A stretch of DNA of 43,506 nt from assembly GCA_045543455.1 (NCBI GenBank), contig JAZQMK010000062.1:1-43506 (forward strand). Reading direction: 5' to 3'. Both the position numbers and the translations under genes were made by a program. Every line of letters begins with the position of its first letter. Positions within the stretch are counted from its first letter, which is position 1. Below are positions 15,786-24,317 of the stretch, one piece after another. This stretch comes from SIG291 sp045543455. Lineage in GTDB: Bacteria; Bacillota; Clostridia; Lachnospirales; Lachnospiraceae. The notes below the pieces were generated by a model, which did no database searches, was not told where the DNA came from, and saw only the letters and a program-made list of their open reading frames with translations.

Positions 15786-16634
15786 ATGAATATTCAATGG
15801 TATCCTGGTCATATGACTAAGGCTAAAAGAATGATGCAAGAAGATGTTAAGCTCGTAGATTTAATTATAGAGTTAGTAGATGCCCGAGTTCCTATGAGTA
15901 GTAGGAATCCTGATATTGACGTTTTAGGTAAAAATAAGTATAGAATTATAATTTTGAACAAATCTGATTTGGTATCTGAAAAAGCCAATGATATGTGGAG
16001 TGAATATTTTACTTCTAAAGGATATCTTGTAATTAAGACCAACTGTAAAACTGGTTCTGGTGTCAAATCTGTTAATTCGTTAATTGTAGAAGCCTGTAAA
16101 GAAAAAATAGAAAGAGATCGAAAAAAGGGCATTTTAAACAGACCAATAAGAGCTATGGTTGCAGGAATACCTAATGTAGGTAAGTCTACATTTATTAATG
16201 CTCTTGCTAAAAAAGCATGTACAAAAACAGGTAATAAGCCAGGCGTAACAAAAGGAAAACAGTGGATAAAGCTTAATAAAGGCGTAGAATTATTAGATAC
16301 ACCTGGTATTCTCTGGCCTAAATTTGAAGACCAGCAGGTAGGACTTAAGTTGGCATTTATTGGTTCAATTAACGACCAGATTATAGATTCTACAGAATTG
16401 GCAATGGAACTTATAAAATTTTTAAATAAGCACTATACAACAGCTATAAAAGAATATTATAATATAGAAGTAAGCGAAGATGCATTTGAAACACTGAATC
16501 GTATTGCAGATGCTAGAAAATGCTTAAAAAAAGGTAACGAGTTAGATTATGACAAAGCGGCTCTTTTGCTTTTGGATGATTTTAGAGCTGCCAGATTAGG
16601 AAAGATAGTATTGGAGTGGCCGGATGGAAATTAG
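15786..16634 (+). CDS. rbgA: Ribosome biogenesis GTPase RbgA (YlqF)
   Basis: RbgA (282 aa) is a circularly permuted GTPase needed for a late step of 50S assembly. The permutation is visible: the G4 motif NKSD (about residue 60) comes before G1 GIPNVGKST (about 128-136), which is followed by G3 DTPGILWPK. The N-terminus IQWYPGHMTKAKRMM is diagnostic. ATG 15774 is in frame but lies in the ribosome-binding site. ATG 15786 matches the family start. Its position after rplS is the same as in B. subtilis, except that signal peptidase genes flank it here. Confidence 0.97.
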   Translation: MNIQWYPGHMTKAKRMMQEDVKLVDLIIELVDARVPMSSRNPDIDVLGKNKYRIIILNKSDLVSEKANDMWSEYFTSKGYLVIKTNCKTGSGVKSVNSLIVEACKEKIERDRKKGILNRPIRAMVAGIPNVGKSTFINALAKKACTKTGNKPGVTKGKQWIKLNKGVELLDTPGILWPKFEDQQVGLKLAFIGSINDQIIDSTELAMELIKFLNKHYTTAIKEYYNIEVSEDAFETLNRIADARKCLKKGNELDYDKAALLLLDDFRAARLGKIVLEWPDGN

Positions 16635-17190
16635 TGTAAGCATGAAAGTGTTTTTCAGAAAAGTTAAGGAATTTTTCATTGAGTTTGGTAAGTATATATT
16701 AACAGCAGTAGTAATATTTACTATTGCCATTTTGCTTGCCATTTTTGTGTTTGGTTTTTATGGCGTTGATGGATATTCAATGTCACCCACATTTGACAAC
16801 GGAGATACTCTGTTTGTGAATAAAATGGCATATTCCTTTAATGAACCTGAGAGAAATGATATTATAACATTTGAATTTTTGTATCTAAAGGATACAAGCT
16901 ATGTTAAAAGAATTATTGGTCTGCCGGGTGAAACTGTTCAGATTATAGAAGGCGAAGTTTATATTAATGATGAATTATATAATAATGAATTAGGTCTTGA
17001 ATACATATATGAACCAGGTATAGCAAGTGAACCTATGGTTTTAGGAGAGGATGAGTATTTTGTTTTAGGTGATAATAGAAGTAACAGTACAGATAGCAGA
17101 AGTCCTAAAATAGCCAAGGTTAAAAAGGAACAGATTATAGGAAAGGTTATAATGAGAGTTTTTCCGTTGAATAAACTTTCAAAATATTAG
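16624..17190 (+). CDS. lepB: Type I signal peptidase (second copy)
   Basis: This is a 188-aa paralogue of the signal peptidase encoded 1 kb upstream. One N-terminal membrane helix (about 20-45) precedes the catalytic Ser in VDGYSMSPTF, the catalytic Lys in YVKRIIGLPGE and FVLGDNRSNSTDSRSPK. It overlaps the end of rbgA by 11 bp. ATG 16624 is favoured by GGAG at 16613-16616. ATG 16642 is a shorter alternative without a ribosome-binding site. The SMSPT box is closer to the general consensus than the first copy's SMESA. Both copies keep serine and lysine and look active. Confidence 0.94.
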   Translation: MEISVSMKVFFRKVKEFFIEFGKYILTAVVIFTIAILLAIFVFGFYGVDGYSMSPTFDNGDTLFVNKMAYSFNEPERNDIITFEFLYLKDTSYVKRIIGLPGETVQIIEGEVYINDELYNNELGLEYIYEPGIASEPMVLGEDEYFVLGDNRSNSTDSRSPKIAKVKKEQIIGKVIMRVFPLNKLSKY

Positions 17191-17193
17191 GTT

Positions 17194-17955
17194 ATGGAAA
17201 GTACAGCAGTTATTAAAGCTCAGTTCGAGAGTGGGCAGAATATAGAAGAACTAATAGAAAAATATTCATCAGATGAGCGTTCATCGGTTCAAAAGCTTGT
17301 GGAAAAGTATAAAAAGAAGCAAAGAGAATTAGAAGAAGAAATTATTCGTACAGAAAATATGAAGGTCTATGAAAAGGAATATGAACAGTATCAGTTTATC
17401 TGTGGCATTGATGAAGCAGGAAGAGGTCCTCTTGCAGGCCCTGTAGTAGCTGCGGCAGTTGTTTTACCAAAGGATTGCGATATTCTTTATATTAACGATT
17501 CGAAACAATTATCTGAGAAAAAAAGAAATGAATTATTTGATATAATTAAAGAAAAAGCAGTAAGCTATGGTGTTGGCATTGTAGGTCCTGAAAGAATCGA
17601 TGAGATTAACATTTTAAATGCCACCTATGAAGCTATGACAGATGCGATTAATAATATGAATGTAAAACCGGATATTCTTTTAAATGATGCAGTTACAATT
17701 AAAGGTGTTAATATAAAACAGGTACCTATTATTAAGGGTGACGCAAAAAGTATTTCCATAGCAGCTGCAAGTATTATTGCAAAAGTTACAAGGGATAAAA
17801 TGATGGAAGCATATGATACTTTGTATCCACAATATGGCTTTGCTAAGAATAAAGGCTATGGAAGTAAGACTCATATAGAAGCAATAAAAGAGTTTGGACC
17901 ATGTCCTATACATAGAAACAGTTTTATTGGTAACTTTGTTGGAAATGATGATTAA
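17194..17955 (+). CDS. rnhB: Ribonuclease HII
   Basis: RNase HII (253 aa) cuts RNA in RNA-DNA hybrids and removes single ribonucleotides from DNA. The catalytic core starts near residue 70 with CGIDEAGRGPLAGPVVAAAVVLP. The remaining acidic residues lie in IDEINILNATYEAM, LLNDAV and SIIAKVTRDKMM, with the C-terminal YGFAKNKGYGSKTH and GPCPIHRNSF. In this call the usual second aspartate block reads LLNDAV rather than LVDG. An N-terminal helical extension of about 65 residues, common in Firmicute RnhB, precedes the core. It begins 4 bp after lepB with only a weak ribosome-binding site. RNase HI (rnhA) is also encoded in this window. Confidence 0.95.
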   Translation: MESTAVIKAQFESGQNIEELIEKYSSDERSSVQKLVEKYKKKQRELEEEIIRTENMKVYEKEYEQYQFICGIDEAGRGPLAGPVVAAAVVLPKDCDILYINDSKQLSEKKRNELFDIIKEKAVSYGVGIVGPERIDEINILNATYEAMTDAINNMNVKPDILLNDAVTIKGVNIKQVPIIKGDAKSISIAAASIIAKVTRDKMMEAYDTLYPQYGFAKNKGYGSKTHIEAIKEFGPCPIHRNSFIGNFVGNDD

Positions 17956-17993
17956 AAAAGCATCACATATATGCTTTAGAATGGAGGATTAGT

Positions 17994-19436
17994 ATGAATC
18001 TGGGAATTAATACTTCGTTATTTAATCAGAATATTATAAGCGAACAAAGGTATGCAAATGCAGTTGAAATTTTAAAAAATCTTGCTGTTGGTGAAGAATT
18101 CAGTGGTAAGGTTTTATCTGTTGTTGGTAATGATGTTTCCATAAGTCTTAATAATGGAAGCATTATAAATGCAACAATGACAGATAGTTTTAGCTTTAAT
18201 ATAGGTGATATGATTAATTTCGAGGTGAAGGATAATTCGGGTCAGCAGATTGTTATTCGTCCGGAAGCTAATGTTAATTCAGAATTTGCCCTTATTGATA
18301 AAGCTCTTGAAAATGCCAAAATACCTCCATTTCCAAGGAATGTTGAGCTGGTAAAGGAATTGGTTAATCAAAATATGCCTATTGATAAGGAAACTATTTC
18401 TTATCTATCAAAGCAATTGGCAAAATTTCCAGATGCACCGGTAGCAACTATTGTAAGTCTTAAGCATATGGGAATGGAAATTAATTCGGCAAATATTAGT
18501 CAGTTTAATAATTATTCTAATTATGAACACAGCATAAAAGATGGCATCAGTACAATGTTAAATGATTTTATAAATACAGATAATCCTCAGATTAGAGAAC
18601 TGTTTATAAATACATTTTCAACAAGTGATAATATGCCAAAGCTTGGTGATATTTTGTCGCAGGAAACAAGACAAATGATAGCAATGTTGCTTAACAATGA
18701 TGAAGGTCTGGCTAAGACTGTAAATGATGGTAGCATAAATATAAAAGATTTTCTTTTAAAAACATCTCAATTTCCGGAATTTAAAGAGTTTACTAAGCTG
18801 TCACATACAGATGGCTATAAACAAGTCTTAAAAGAATTTATGAGAAATGAATTGTTGATTTCTCCAGAAAAATTAAAAGAAGAAGATGAACTTAACAAAT
18901 TCTATAACAGAGTTCACGATAATTTGTCTAAGCTTGAAGAACAGCTTAACAAATTGGGTGATTCTAAGATGTTAAATTCAGTTAATGATTTAAAAAGTAA
19001 TATCACATTTTTAAATGATATTAATCATTTTATGACATATGTACAATTGCCTTTAAAACTAAGTCAACAGGAAGCACATGGAGATTTATATGTATATGCA
19101 AATAAAAAGAATTTGAAAAATGCAGATACATTAACAGCACTTTTGCATCTTGATATGGATAATATGGGTGCACTAGATGTATTTATAAGCCTGCAAAATG
19201 ACAATCTGTCAACTAATTTCAGATTAGCTAATGAAGAAATTTTAGATTTTATAGAACAGCATATGCATATTTTAAATGAAAGACTTACAAAATTAGGATA
19301 TAAGGTTGATATAAAAACACAGGTTGTGGAAAATACTGATGAAAAGCCAGAAAATATTTTTAAAGAAAGCATAAGTAAGGTTACAAATATGCCATCAGTG
19401 ACAACTACAAGATATTCATTTGATATAAAAGCGTAG
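17994..19436 (+). CDS. FliK-like (YlqG-type) protein
   Basis: This is a 480-aa protein resembling B. subtilis YlqG, a gene in the same place after rnhB. The C-terminal part (about residues 345-440) fits the flagellar hook-length control (Flg_hook) fold: YVQLPLKLSQQEAHGDLYVYANK, then LDMDNMGALDVFISLQNDNLSTNFRL and LNERLTKLGYKVDI. The N-terminal part has a small beta-rich module (GEEFSGKVLSVVGNDVSISLNNGSIINATMTDS broken at about residues 35-70) and a helical middle. A good GGAGGA precedes ATG 17994. The next gene is an FlhB-C-like partner. There are no flagellar structural genes nearby, so the two are orphans, and their function is unknown. Confidence 0.75.
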   Translation: MNLGINTSLFNQNIISEQRYANAVEILKNLAVGEEFSGKVLSVVGNDVSISLNNGSIINATMTDSFSFNIGDMINFEVKDNSGQQIVIRPEANVNSEFALIDKALENAKIPPFPRNVELVKELVNQNMPIDKETISYLSKQLAKFPDAPVATIVSLKHMGMEINSANISQFNNYSNYEHSIKDGISTMLNDFINTDNPQIRELFINTFSTSDNMPKLGDILSQETRQMIAMLLNNDEGLAKTVNDGSINIKDFLLKTSQFPEFKEFTKLSHTDGYKQVLKEFMRNELLISPEKLKEEDELNKFYNRVHDNLSKLEEQLNKLGDSKMLNSVNDLKSNITFLNDINHFMTYVQLPLKLSQQEAHGDLYVYANKKNLKNADTLTALLHLDMDNMGALDVFISLQNDNLSTNFRLANEEILDFIEQHMHILNERLTKLGYKVDIKTQVVENTDEKPENIFKESISKVTNMPSVTTTRYSFDIKA

Positions 19437-19445
19437 GTGGATGAT

Positions 19446-19757
19446 ATGGAAAATAAGGAACCTAAAACTAAACATGCCATAGCCCTTTCGTATGATACTG
19501 ATGATGAAGCACCTAGAATAATAGCTTCAGGAAGGGGCATTTTAGCAGAAAAGATAATAGAAAAGGCTAAAGATTTTGATGTGCCGCTTTATAAAGATGA
19601 TAAACTGGCTAAGACCTTATCAAAGCTTGAAATAGGGGATATGATACCACCAGAATTATATAGTGTAGTAGCTGAAATTTTAGTGTTTGTAGATAATATG
19701 GATAAATTAAAGGGGAAAATTGGTAATGAACAAAAGACTGGTAGGAAGCAATTATGA
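19446..19757 (+). CDS. Orphan FlhB C-terminal-domain protein (YlqH-type)
   Basis: This 103-aa protein matches only the cytoplasmic C-terminal domain of FlhB/YscU, the switch component of flagellar and type III export. Matching segments are KHAIALSYD, EAPRIIASGRGILAEKI, VPLYKDDKLAKTLSKLEIGDMIPPELY and VAEILVFVD. The autocleavage motif NPTH of true FlhB is replaced by PKTKH, so self-cleavage is not expected. There are no membrane segments. It starts 9 bp after the FliK-like gene. ATG 19446 is preferred because AGGTGG (19435-19440) overlaps the earlier GTG 19437. True FlhB interacts with FliK, and finding both relatives side by side suggests a retained interaction. Confidence 0.85.
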   Translation: MENKEPKTKHAIALSYDTDDEAPRIIASGRGILAEKIIEKAKDFDVPLYKDDKLAKTLSKLEIGDMIPPELYSVVAEILVFVDNMDKLKGKIGNEQKTGRKQL

Positions 19758-20064
19758 GCAGGCTGCCGTAAAATATCTTACAGACAAAGGATATTCTGTC
19801 ATCACTTGTAATTATCGTACCCGTTATGGTGAAATTGATATTATAGGCAAGGATGGAGAATATCTTTGTTTTATTGAAGTGAAATATAGAAAGTCTTTAA
19901 GATACGGCTATCCGGAAGATGCAGTTGATTATAGAAAACAAAATAAAATAAAACAGGTTGCGAATTTTTATATGTTTTCAAACCGGTATTATAATATTAA
20001 ATGCAGATTTGATGTTGTAGCTATTTGTAACACTGATATAAAGTTATATAAAAATGCTTTTTAA
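19726..20064 (+). CDS. YraN family (UPF0102) nuclease-fold protein
   Basis: This 112-aa protein belongs to the YraN/UPF0102 family, which has a restriction-endonuclease-like fold. The core motif is RTRYGEIDIIGKDGEYLCFIEVKYRKS, with the acidic E-I-D and E-V-K residues typical of the fold. NYEQAAVKYLTDKGY is the conserved N-terminal helix. The family's biological role is unsettled, though a DNA-repair or uptake-related role has been proposed. ATG 19726 is preceded by AGGGG, and the gene overlaps the FlhB-like gene by 32 bp. An in-frame TTG at 19720 is less likely. Confidence 0.88.
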   Translation: MNKRLVGSNYEQAAVKYLTDKGYSVITCNYRTRYGEIDIIGKDGEYLCFIEVKYRKSLRYGYPEDAVDYRKQNKIKQVANFYMFSNRYYNIKCRFDVVAICNTDIKLYKNAF

Positions 20065-20073
20065 GGAGGATTT

Positions 20074-20883
20074 ATGGTTAAATTTGATACATTTGAAATA
20101 CTTGACCAATATGGTATAACCAATGCTTTTTCTACAAAATCAGGTGGAGTAAGCACAGGAATATATGAAAGCATGAATCTTAACTTTAACTGTGGAGATG
20201 ATGTAGCTTTAGTAAATGAAAATTTTAAGATATTTACAAATGCCATTAATGTTAACATGGATAATATCGTTATGAGCAAACAAACTCATACAACAAATGT
20301 AATAAAGGTAGATAAATCAAATTGTTTTGGAAAAAATCTTATTGATAATCCTTATAATGATGTGGATGGTCTTGTTACTAATGATAAAGATGTAGTTTTG
20401 GTAACTTCATATGCAGATTGTGTACCCTTATATTTTTATGACCCTGTAAAGGAGGCTATTGGTCTGTCACATTCGGGTTGGCGGGGAACAGTAGGTAATA
20501 TCGGTAAAAATACAATCAGACTTATGCAAAATGAATATGGATCTAAGTCCTCTGATATAGTCTGTGTGATAGGTCCTTCTATTTGCAAGAAGTGTTATGA
20601 AGTAAGCAAGGATTTATATGATGAATTTTCTTTGAAATATTCAAAGGAAGAGCTTGAAGATATATTTGAAGAAAAGAAAGGTGGCAAATATTTGCTTGAT
20701 TTATGGAAGGCAAATTACTATAATTTAGTAAATAGTGGAGTGAATCCGGAAAAAATACAGGTTAGTGGTATATGTACCTGCTGTAACAAGGATATTTACT
20801 TTTCACATAGAGCGACTAAAGGCAAAAGAGGCGGTTTGTGTGCATTTTTAAGTTTAAAAACAAAGGAGAGTAACAATGGATAG
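20074..20883 (+). CDS. pgeF: Peptidoglycan editing factor PgeF (YfiH/laccase-domain family)
   Basis: This is a 269-aa member of the family once called multicopper polyphenol oxidase. The E. coli homologue prevents misincorporation of L-Ser into peptidoglycan stems, and other members show purine nucleoside phosphorylase or adenosine deaminase activity. The zinc-site residues are visible in KQTHTTNV, TSYADCVPLYF and LSHSGWRGT. IGPSICKKCYEV and DLWKANYYNL are conserved further on. AAGGAGGA precedes ATG 20074. The last 8 bp overlap the alarmone synthetase gene. Confidence 0.9.
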   Translation: MVKFDTFEILDQYGITNAFSTKSGGVSTGIYESMNLNFNCGDDVALVNENFKIFTNAINVNMDNIVMSKQTHTTNVIKVDKSNCFGKNLIDNPYNDVDGLVTNDKDVVLVTSYADCVPLYFYDPVKEAIGLSHSGWRGTVGNIGKNTIRLMQNEYGSKSSDIVCVIGPSICKKCYEVSKDLYDEFSLKYSKEELEDIFEEKKGGKYLLDLWKANYYNLVNSGVNPEKIQVSGICTCCNKDIYFSHRATKGKRGGLCAFLSLKTKESNNG

Positions 20884-21517
20884 TTTTATTAATTTATTGG
20901 AAGATGAAGAGTTCTTTACAGAAGGTAAAAAATTTAAAAAAATAATGCTTGTGTATAACAGTGCAATTAGAGAGATTCGTACAAAGCTTGAGATTTTAAA
21001 TGATGAATTTCGAATGACTTGGGACAGAAATCCTATTGAAACAATAAAGTCAAGAATAAAAGAACCTACAAGTATAATTGAAAAGTTGAAAAGAAAGGGT
21101 ATTACTCTTGATGAAGTAGGAATAGCCTCCCTTAATGATATAGCAGGTGTAAGAGTTATCTGTGCATTTATTGATGATATTTATGAAGTGGCAGAAATGT
21201 TTACTAAACAGGATGATATTAAGGTTTTAGAATGTAAGGATTATATAAAAAATCCAAAGCCTAACGGATATAGAAGCTTACATCTTGTTGTAGAGGTGCC
21301 GGTATTTTTATCTGACAGAAAACAGCCTGTAAAGGTAGAGGTTCAGATTAGAACTATTGCCATGGATTTTTGGGCAAGCTTAGAACATGATATTCATTAT
21401 AAGAAAGATGTAGTTAATACTAAGGAAGTTGCAACAGAGCTTAAGGTTTGTGCCGATATAATATATGAAACAGACAAGCATATGCAAAATATTAGACAGA
21501 TGATAAAAACGAGGTGA
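20876..21517 (+). CDS. relQ: Small alarmone synthetase (RelQ/YjbM-type)
   Basis: This 213-aa protein contains only the (p)ppGpp synthetase domain and makes (p)ppGpp from ATP and GDP/GTP. Seen are NDIAGVRVICAFIDDIYEVA, the GTP/G-loop segment KPNGYRSLHLVVEVPV, and VEVQIRTIAMDFWASLEHDIHYK, which are the synthetase signatures. There is no HD hydrolase domain, and no TGS or ACT domain, which separates it from long RelA/SpoT proteins. The length matches RelQ-type enzymes. AAAGGAGAG precedes ATG 20876. The symbol reflects the subtype judged by eye, and RelP would be the alternative. Confidence 0.87.
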   Translation: MDSFINLLEDEEFFTEGKKFKKIMLVYNSAIREIRTKLEILNDEFRMTWDRNPIETIKSRIKEPTSIIEKLKRKGITLDEVGIASLNDIAGVRVICAFIDDIYEVAEMFTKQDDIKVLECKDYIKNPKPNGYRSLHLVVEVPVFLSDRKQPVKVEVQIRTIAMDFWASLEHDIHYKKDVVNTKEVATELKVCADIIYETDKHMQNIRQMIKTR

Positions 21518-21521
21518 TTAA

Positions 21522-23396
21522 ATGAATAAAAGAATTATTGCAATAATTATGGTAATAATTCTTAATATTTCATTGTTTGCATGTAATTCTAAAGGAGTAT
21601 CTAATGTGCCTTTAGAAGAAAATAACAGTGCGACATACCAGGAACCAACCAATGGAACAACAGCGGTTACTACAGCAACGTCTACAGATGCACCTACAAA
21701 TGAGCCAACAGAAGTTCCTACGGATACACCTACACAGGATGATACAATTAAAAATGACGATAATTCTGATATTTCGTTAGAGGTATATGAGCTTAAGGGT
21801 CATAAGGAATTTATACAGCTCAGCTTTGAGAATATGCCTGGTGCAAGCTATGAAATAGGATATAAGAAGTCAGGTATGGCAGATTATATTTTTGCAGATG
21901 AAAGAAATCTAGTTAAGTTAAGCTTGAAAAATGATTATGAAATAAGTGGTTTAAGTGCAGGCAAGTATGATATTTGTGTTAGAAAAACGCTTGACAACAA
22001 AAGCACAAGTAAGATTTTTAAGGACATAAATGTAAGTGCTTATGACAGGTCCGGTTATGCACATTTTAATAATAATACAGGTATAGGTGCATATAATAAC
22101 GACGGAACCCTAAAGGAAAATACAATAATTCTTAATCTGACTAATGAAAATAAAAACACTATAGAGGCGGTATTTTCAGATGGTAAATATACAGGTATTG
22201 CAGATATACTTAAATATCTTAATAGAAGTGAGGTTCCGGTTTTAATACGTATTCATGGTAAAATTACGACGAATCAATGGAATTATAAGCAGGTTGTGCC
22301 ACGTCTTACCAATGGAACTAATCATACGGCTACACATTTTGAAAATACATTTTCATCAGAATATGGAGAGAATATTGCTAATATTGAAATCAGATTGAAG
22401 GATGCAATGAATGGTACACTCTACAGATATAAGACAACCGTAAGTGGAATAGTGCCATTAGAATCTGGCTTTACATCTAAAAAGGTAACTACGTATACAA
22501 GGGATATTTATCCTGAACTAAAGAGAAAACAAGTATATGATGACGATACCACTCATAACTGTATTACCATTTCTAAGGCTAAAAATGTAACCATTGAAGG
22601 CGTTGGCGGTGAGGCAGAATTGTTTCAATGGGGTATGTCTTTTGAAAACAGTAACTCCATAGAAATCAGAAATCTTATTTTTACGGCCTATCCTGAGGAT
22701 GCGCTGTGTTTTAGAACAAGCTCCTCAAATGTTGATACATATGGAGGCTATTGGGTACATCATAACACCTTTAACAGTGGTAAAAATAACTGGGATCTTA
22801 CAGGTGAACAGGATAAATTTAAAGGTGACGGAGCTTTAGATGTAAGTAATATTTCTAATATAACTGTAAGCTATAACGATTTTAATGAATGTGGAAAGAC
22901 AGGTTTAGTAGGCAGTTCTGATACTTTAGGCGGCAAAAATGTTACCTTTCATCATAATTATTACAATGGTGTTACATCAAGACTTCCATTAGGAAGGAAA
23001 GCTAATATGCATATTTATAATAACTATTATTATAATTGCCTGGCATGTCTTAATATAAGGTCGGGCGGTTATGTATTTAGTGAAAATAATTATTTTAATA
23101 ATTGTAACAGCGCGCATGTGTTGTCAGGTGATGGAACAGCGATAAAATCCTTTAATGATATTTTTAAAGATACTAAAGGTGTAAATTCAAAAAAGGTAAA
23201 GAGTAGGACCGACATAGTTGCTAATCTATGTAAGCCTGATGGAATAAATGATTATTCACATTTTGATACAGATTCAGATATTTTCTATTACGATAGTGTT
23301 AATAAGGTAACCAATGTAGAAATACTTAATCCGACAGAAGCGGTACCTGAGTTTGTAAAGTCAAATGCGGGAATAAATGGACGATATAATAAATAA
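21522..23396 (+). CDS. Pectate lyase lipoprotein (PL1-like)
   Basis: This 624-aa exported enzyme probably cleaves polygalacturonate by beta-elimination. The signal peptide ends in a lipobox (LFAC, Cys21), so it should be anchored to the outer membrane face by lipid. Residues 35-80 are a Thr/Pro-rich linker, and about 85-170 look like a beta-sandwich (FnIII-like) module. The parallel beta-helix follows. Its calcium/active-site blocks are YWVHHNTF (about 410-417), DGALDVSNISNITVSYNDF (from 436) and RLPLGR (487-492), the last holding the catalytic arginine of PL1. GAGGTGA precedes ATG 21522, 4 bp after the alarmone synthetase. It is the clearest accessory gene in the window. Confidence 0.88.
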   Translation: MNKRIIAIIMVIILNISLFACNSKGVSNVPLEENNSATYQEPTNGTTAVTTATSTDAPTNEPTEVPTDTPTQDDTIKNDDNSDISLEVYELKGHKEFIQLSFENMPGASYEIGYKKSGMADYIFADERNLVKLSLKNDYEISGLSAGKYDICVRKTLDNKSTSKIFKDINVSAYDRSGYAHFNNNTGIGAYNNDGTLKENTIILNLTNENKNTIEAVFSDGKYTGIADILKYLNRSEVPVLIRIHGKITTNQWNYKQVVPRLTNGTNHTATHFENTFSSEYGENIANIEIRLKDAMNGTLYRYKTTVSGIVPLESGFTSKKVTTYTRDIYPELKRKQVYDDDTTHNCITISKAKNVTIEGVGGEAELFQWGMSFENSNSIEIRNLIFTAYPEDALCFRTSSSNVDTYGGYWVHHNTFNSGKNNWDLTGEQDKFKGDGALDVSNISNITVSYNDFNECGKTGLVGSSDTLGGKNVTFHHNYYNGVTSRLPLGRKANMHIYNNYYYNCLACLNIRSGGYVFSENNYFNNCNSAHVLSGDGTAIKSFNDIFKDTKGVNSKKVKSRTDIVANLCKPDGINDYSHFDTDSDIFYYDSVNKVTNVEILNPTEAVPEFVKSNAGINGRYNK

Positions 23397-23402
23397 AATG
23401 TA

Positions 23403-23438
23403 AAAGGAACATCCACTGTGATGTTCCTTTGTTGCTTT
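23403..23438. terminator. Bidirectional terminator between convergent genes
   Basis: AAAGGAACATC (23403-23413) and GATGTTCCTTT (23420-23430) form a perfect 11-bp stem with a 6-nt loop. Moderately T-rich sequence lies on both outer sides. It sits between the pectate lyase stop and the end of the minus-strand gene and can serve both. Confidence 0.82.
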
Positions 23439-24186
23439 AAATATAATTATCTTTCTTTTTTGAGTTCTTTTTAAGAAGAAGTAAAATAACACCAAGAACT
23501 AAAATAATCGAACCGCAGCTGATAAGCATCTCTAAGGTTCCGTTTAAATAACCGGTTTTTCCTGTATTGCCTTCTAATTCAATGAATTTTGTTTTTTGAA
23601 CAGAAGTGTTAAATTGCTCTAATAAATCTCCTTCAATGACTTTCTTATAGCTTTGTAGCTGGAAGTTAATTTCCTGTCCTTTATATACTGTGTAGTAGTT
23701 GCTGATGTAAACCACATTTTCAGTATCAAACTCATTGAGTAATTTATATTTGAAATTGATAAATGTTACATCATTGTGGTTAACAATCTCAGCACTTTCA
23801 TAGAGAAGATTTTTAGTTTCCTTAAGGTCTGTTGATTTGCTGTCTATTATGTCATTAAGATCTTCCTTTGATAAGTTTTTTAAATCTTCTCTTTTAGTTT
23901 TTTTTGCCTGTAATGAAACATCATAGGTTAATTCTGAATCAACAGCATATAGATATAAATTTTTTGATTTCATATCAGAGATTAATTTGGATGCTGTAGT
24001 ATCTATTAATTCAAGATTTTTATTAGAATCGGTAACGGCTCTTGTAAATACTATAAGCTGTTCCGGTAAATATACATCGATATCTATTTCGCCAATTGGT
24101 GTACTTTTATATTGGATTTCATCTGCAAAAACGCAGGTAGTAAGCAAAAATACTGTTAATATAGTTGCAATAAATAGTTTTTTCAT
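23437..24186 (-). CDS. Secreted, membrane-anchored protein of unknown function
   Basis: This 249-aa protein is not assigned to a known family. It starts with a signal peptide (MKKLFIATILTVFLLTTCVFADE, cleavage likely after the VFA, with no lipobox at that position). It has a predicted extracellular domain of about 190 residues with a charged helical middle (KKTKREDLKNLSKEDLNDII), and ends with one membrane helix (LEMLISCGSIILVLGVILLLL) followed by a lysine-rich tail. That gives one extracellular domain with a short cytoplasmic tail. AGAGGTGG precedes the start on the minus strand. It is the only minus-strand gene in the window and has its own sigma-A promoter divergent from der. Confidence 0.85.
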   Translation of the reverse strand: MKKLFIATILTVFLLTTCVFADEIQYKSTPIGEIDIDVYLPEQLIVFTRAVTDSNKNLELIDTTASKLISDMKSKNLYLYAVDSELTYDVSLQAKKTKREDLKNLSKEDLNDIIDSKSTDLKETKNLLYESAEIVNHNDVTFINFKYKLLNEFDTENVVYISNYYTVYKGQEINFQLQSYKKVIEGDLLEQFNTSVQKTKFIELEGNTGKTGYLNGTLEMLISCGSIILVLGVILLLLKKNSKKKDNYI

Positions 24187-24216
24187 ATGCTGCCACCTCT
24201 AATACATAATGATATA

Positions 24217-24245
24217 GTTATAACATTTAGCATAAAATAAGTCAA
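24217..24245 (-). promoter_or_regulatory. Minus-strand sigma-A promoter
   Basis: Read on the minus strand, TTGACT (24245-24240) and TATAAC (24222-24217) are 17 bp apart. It would drive the secreted-protein gene ending at 23437. Its -35 lies 8 bp from the -35 of the der promoter, so the two are back to back. Confidence 0.7.
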
Positions 24246-24253
24246 GTTGCTAC

Positions 24254-24282
24254 TTTACAAAAAACTTTAATATTGTTATTAT
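24254..24282 (+). promoter_or_regulatory. Sigma-A promoter for der-plsY-gpsA
   Basis: TTTACA (24254-24259) and TATTAT (24277-24282) are 17 bp apart, and the der start is 35 bp after the -10 box. Confidence 0.65.
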
Positions 24283-24317
24283 ATATAAAGTTATAGAAAT
24301 AAAAAAGGAGAGCAATA

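Noticed and set aside
17958..17977. Terminator between rnhB and the FliK-like gene
   Set aside because: AAAGCAT/ATGCTTT is only 7 bp, AT-rich and without a U-tract, so it is too weak to call.
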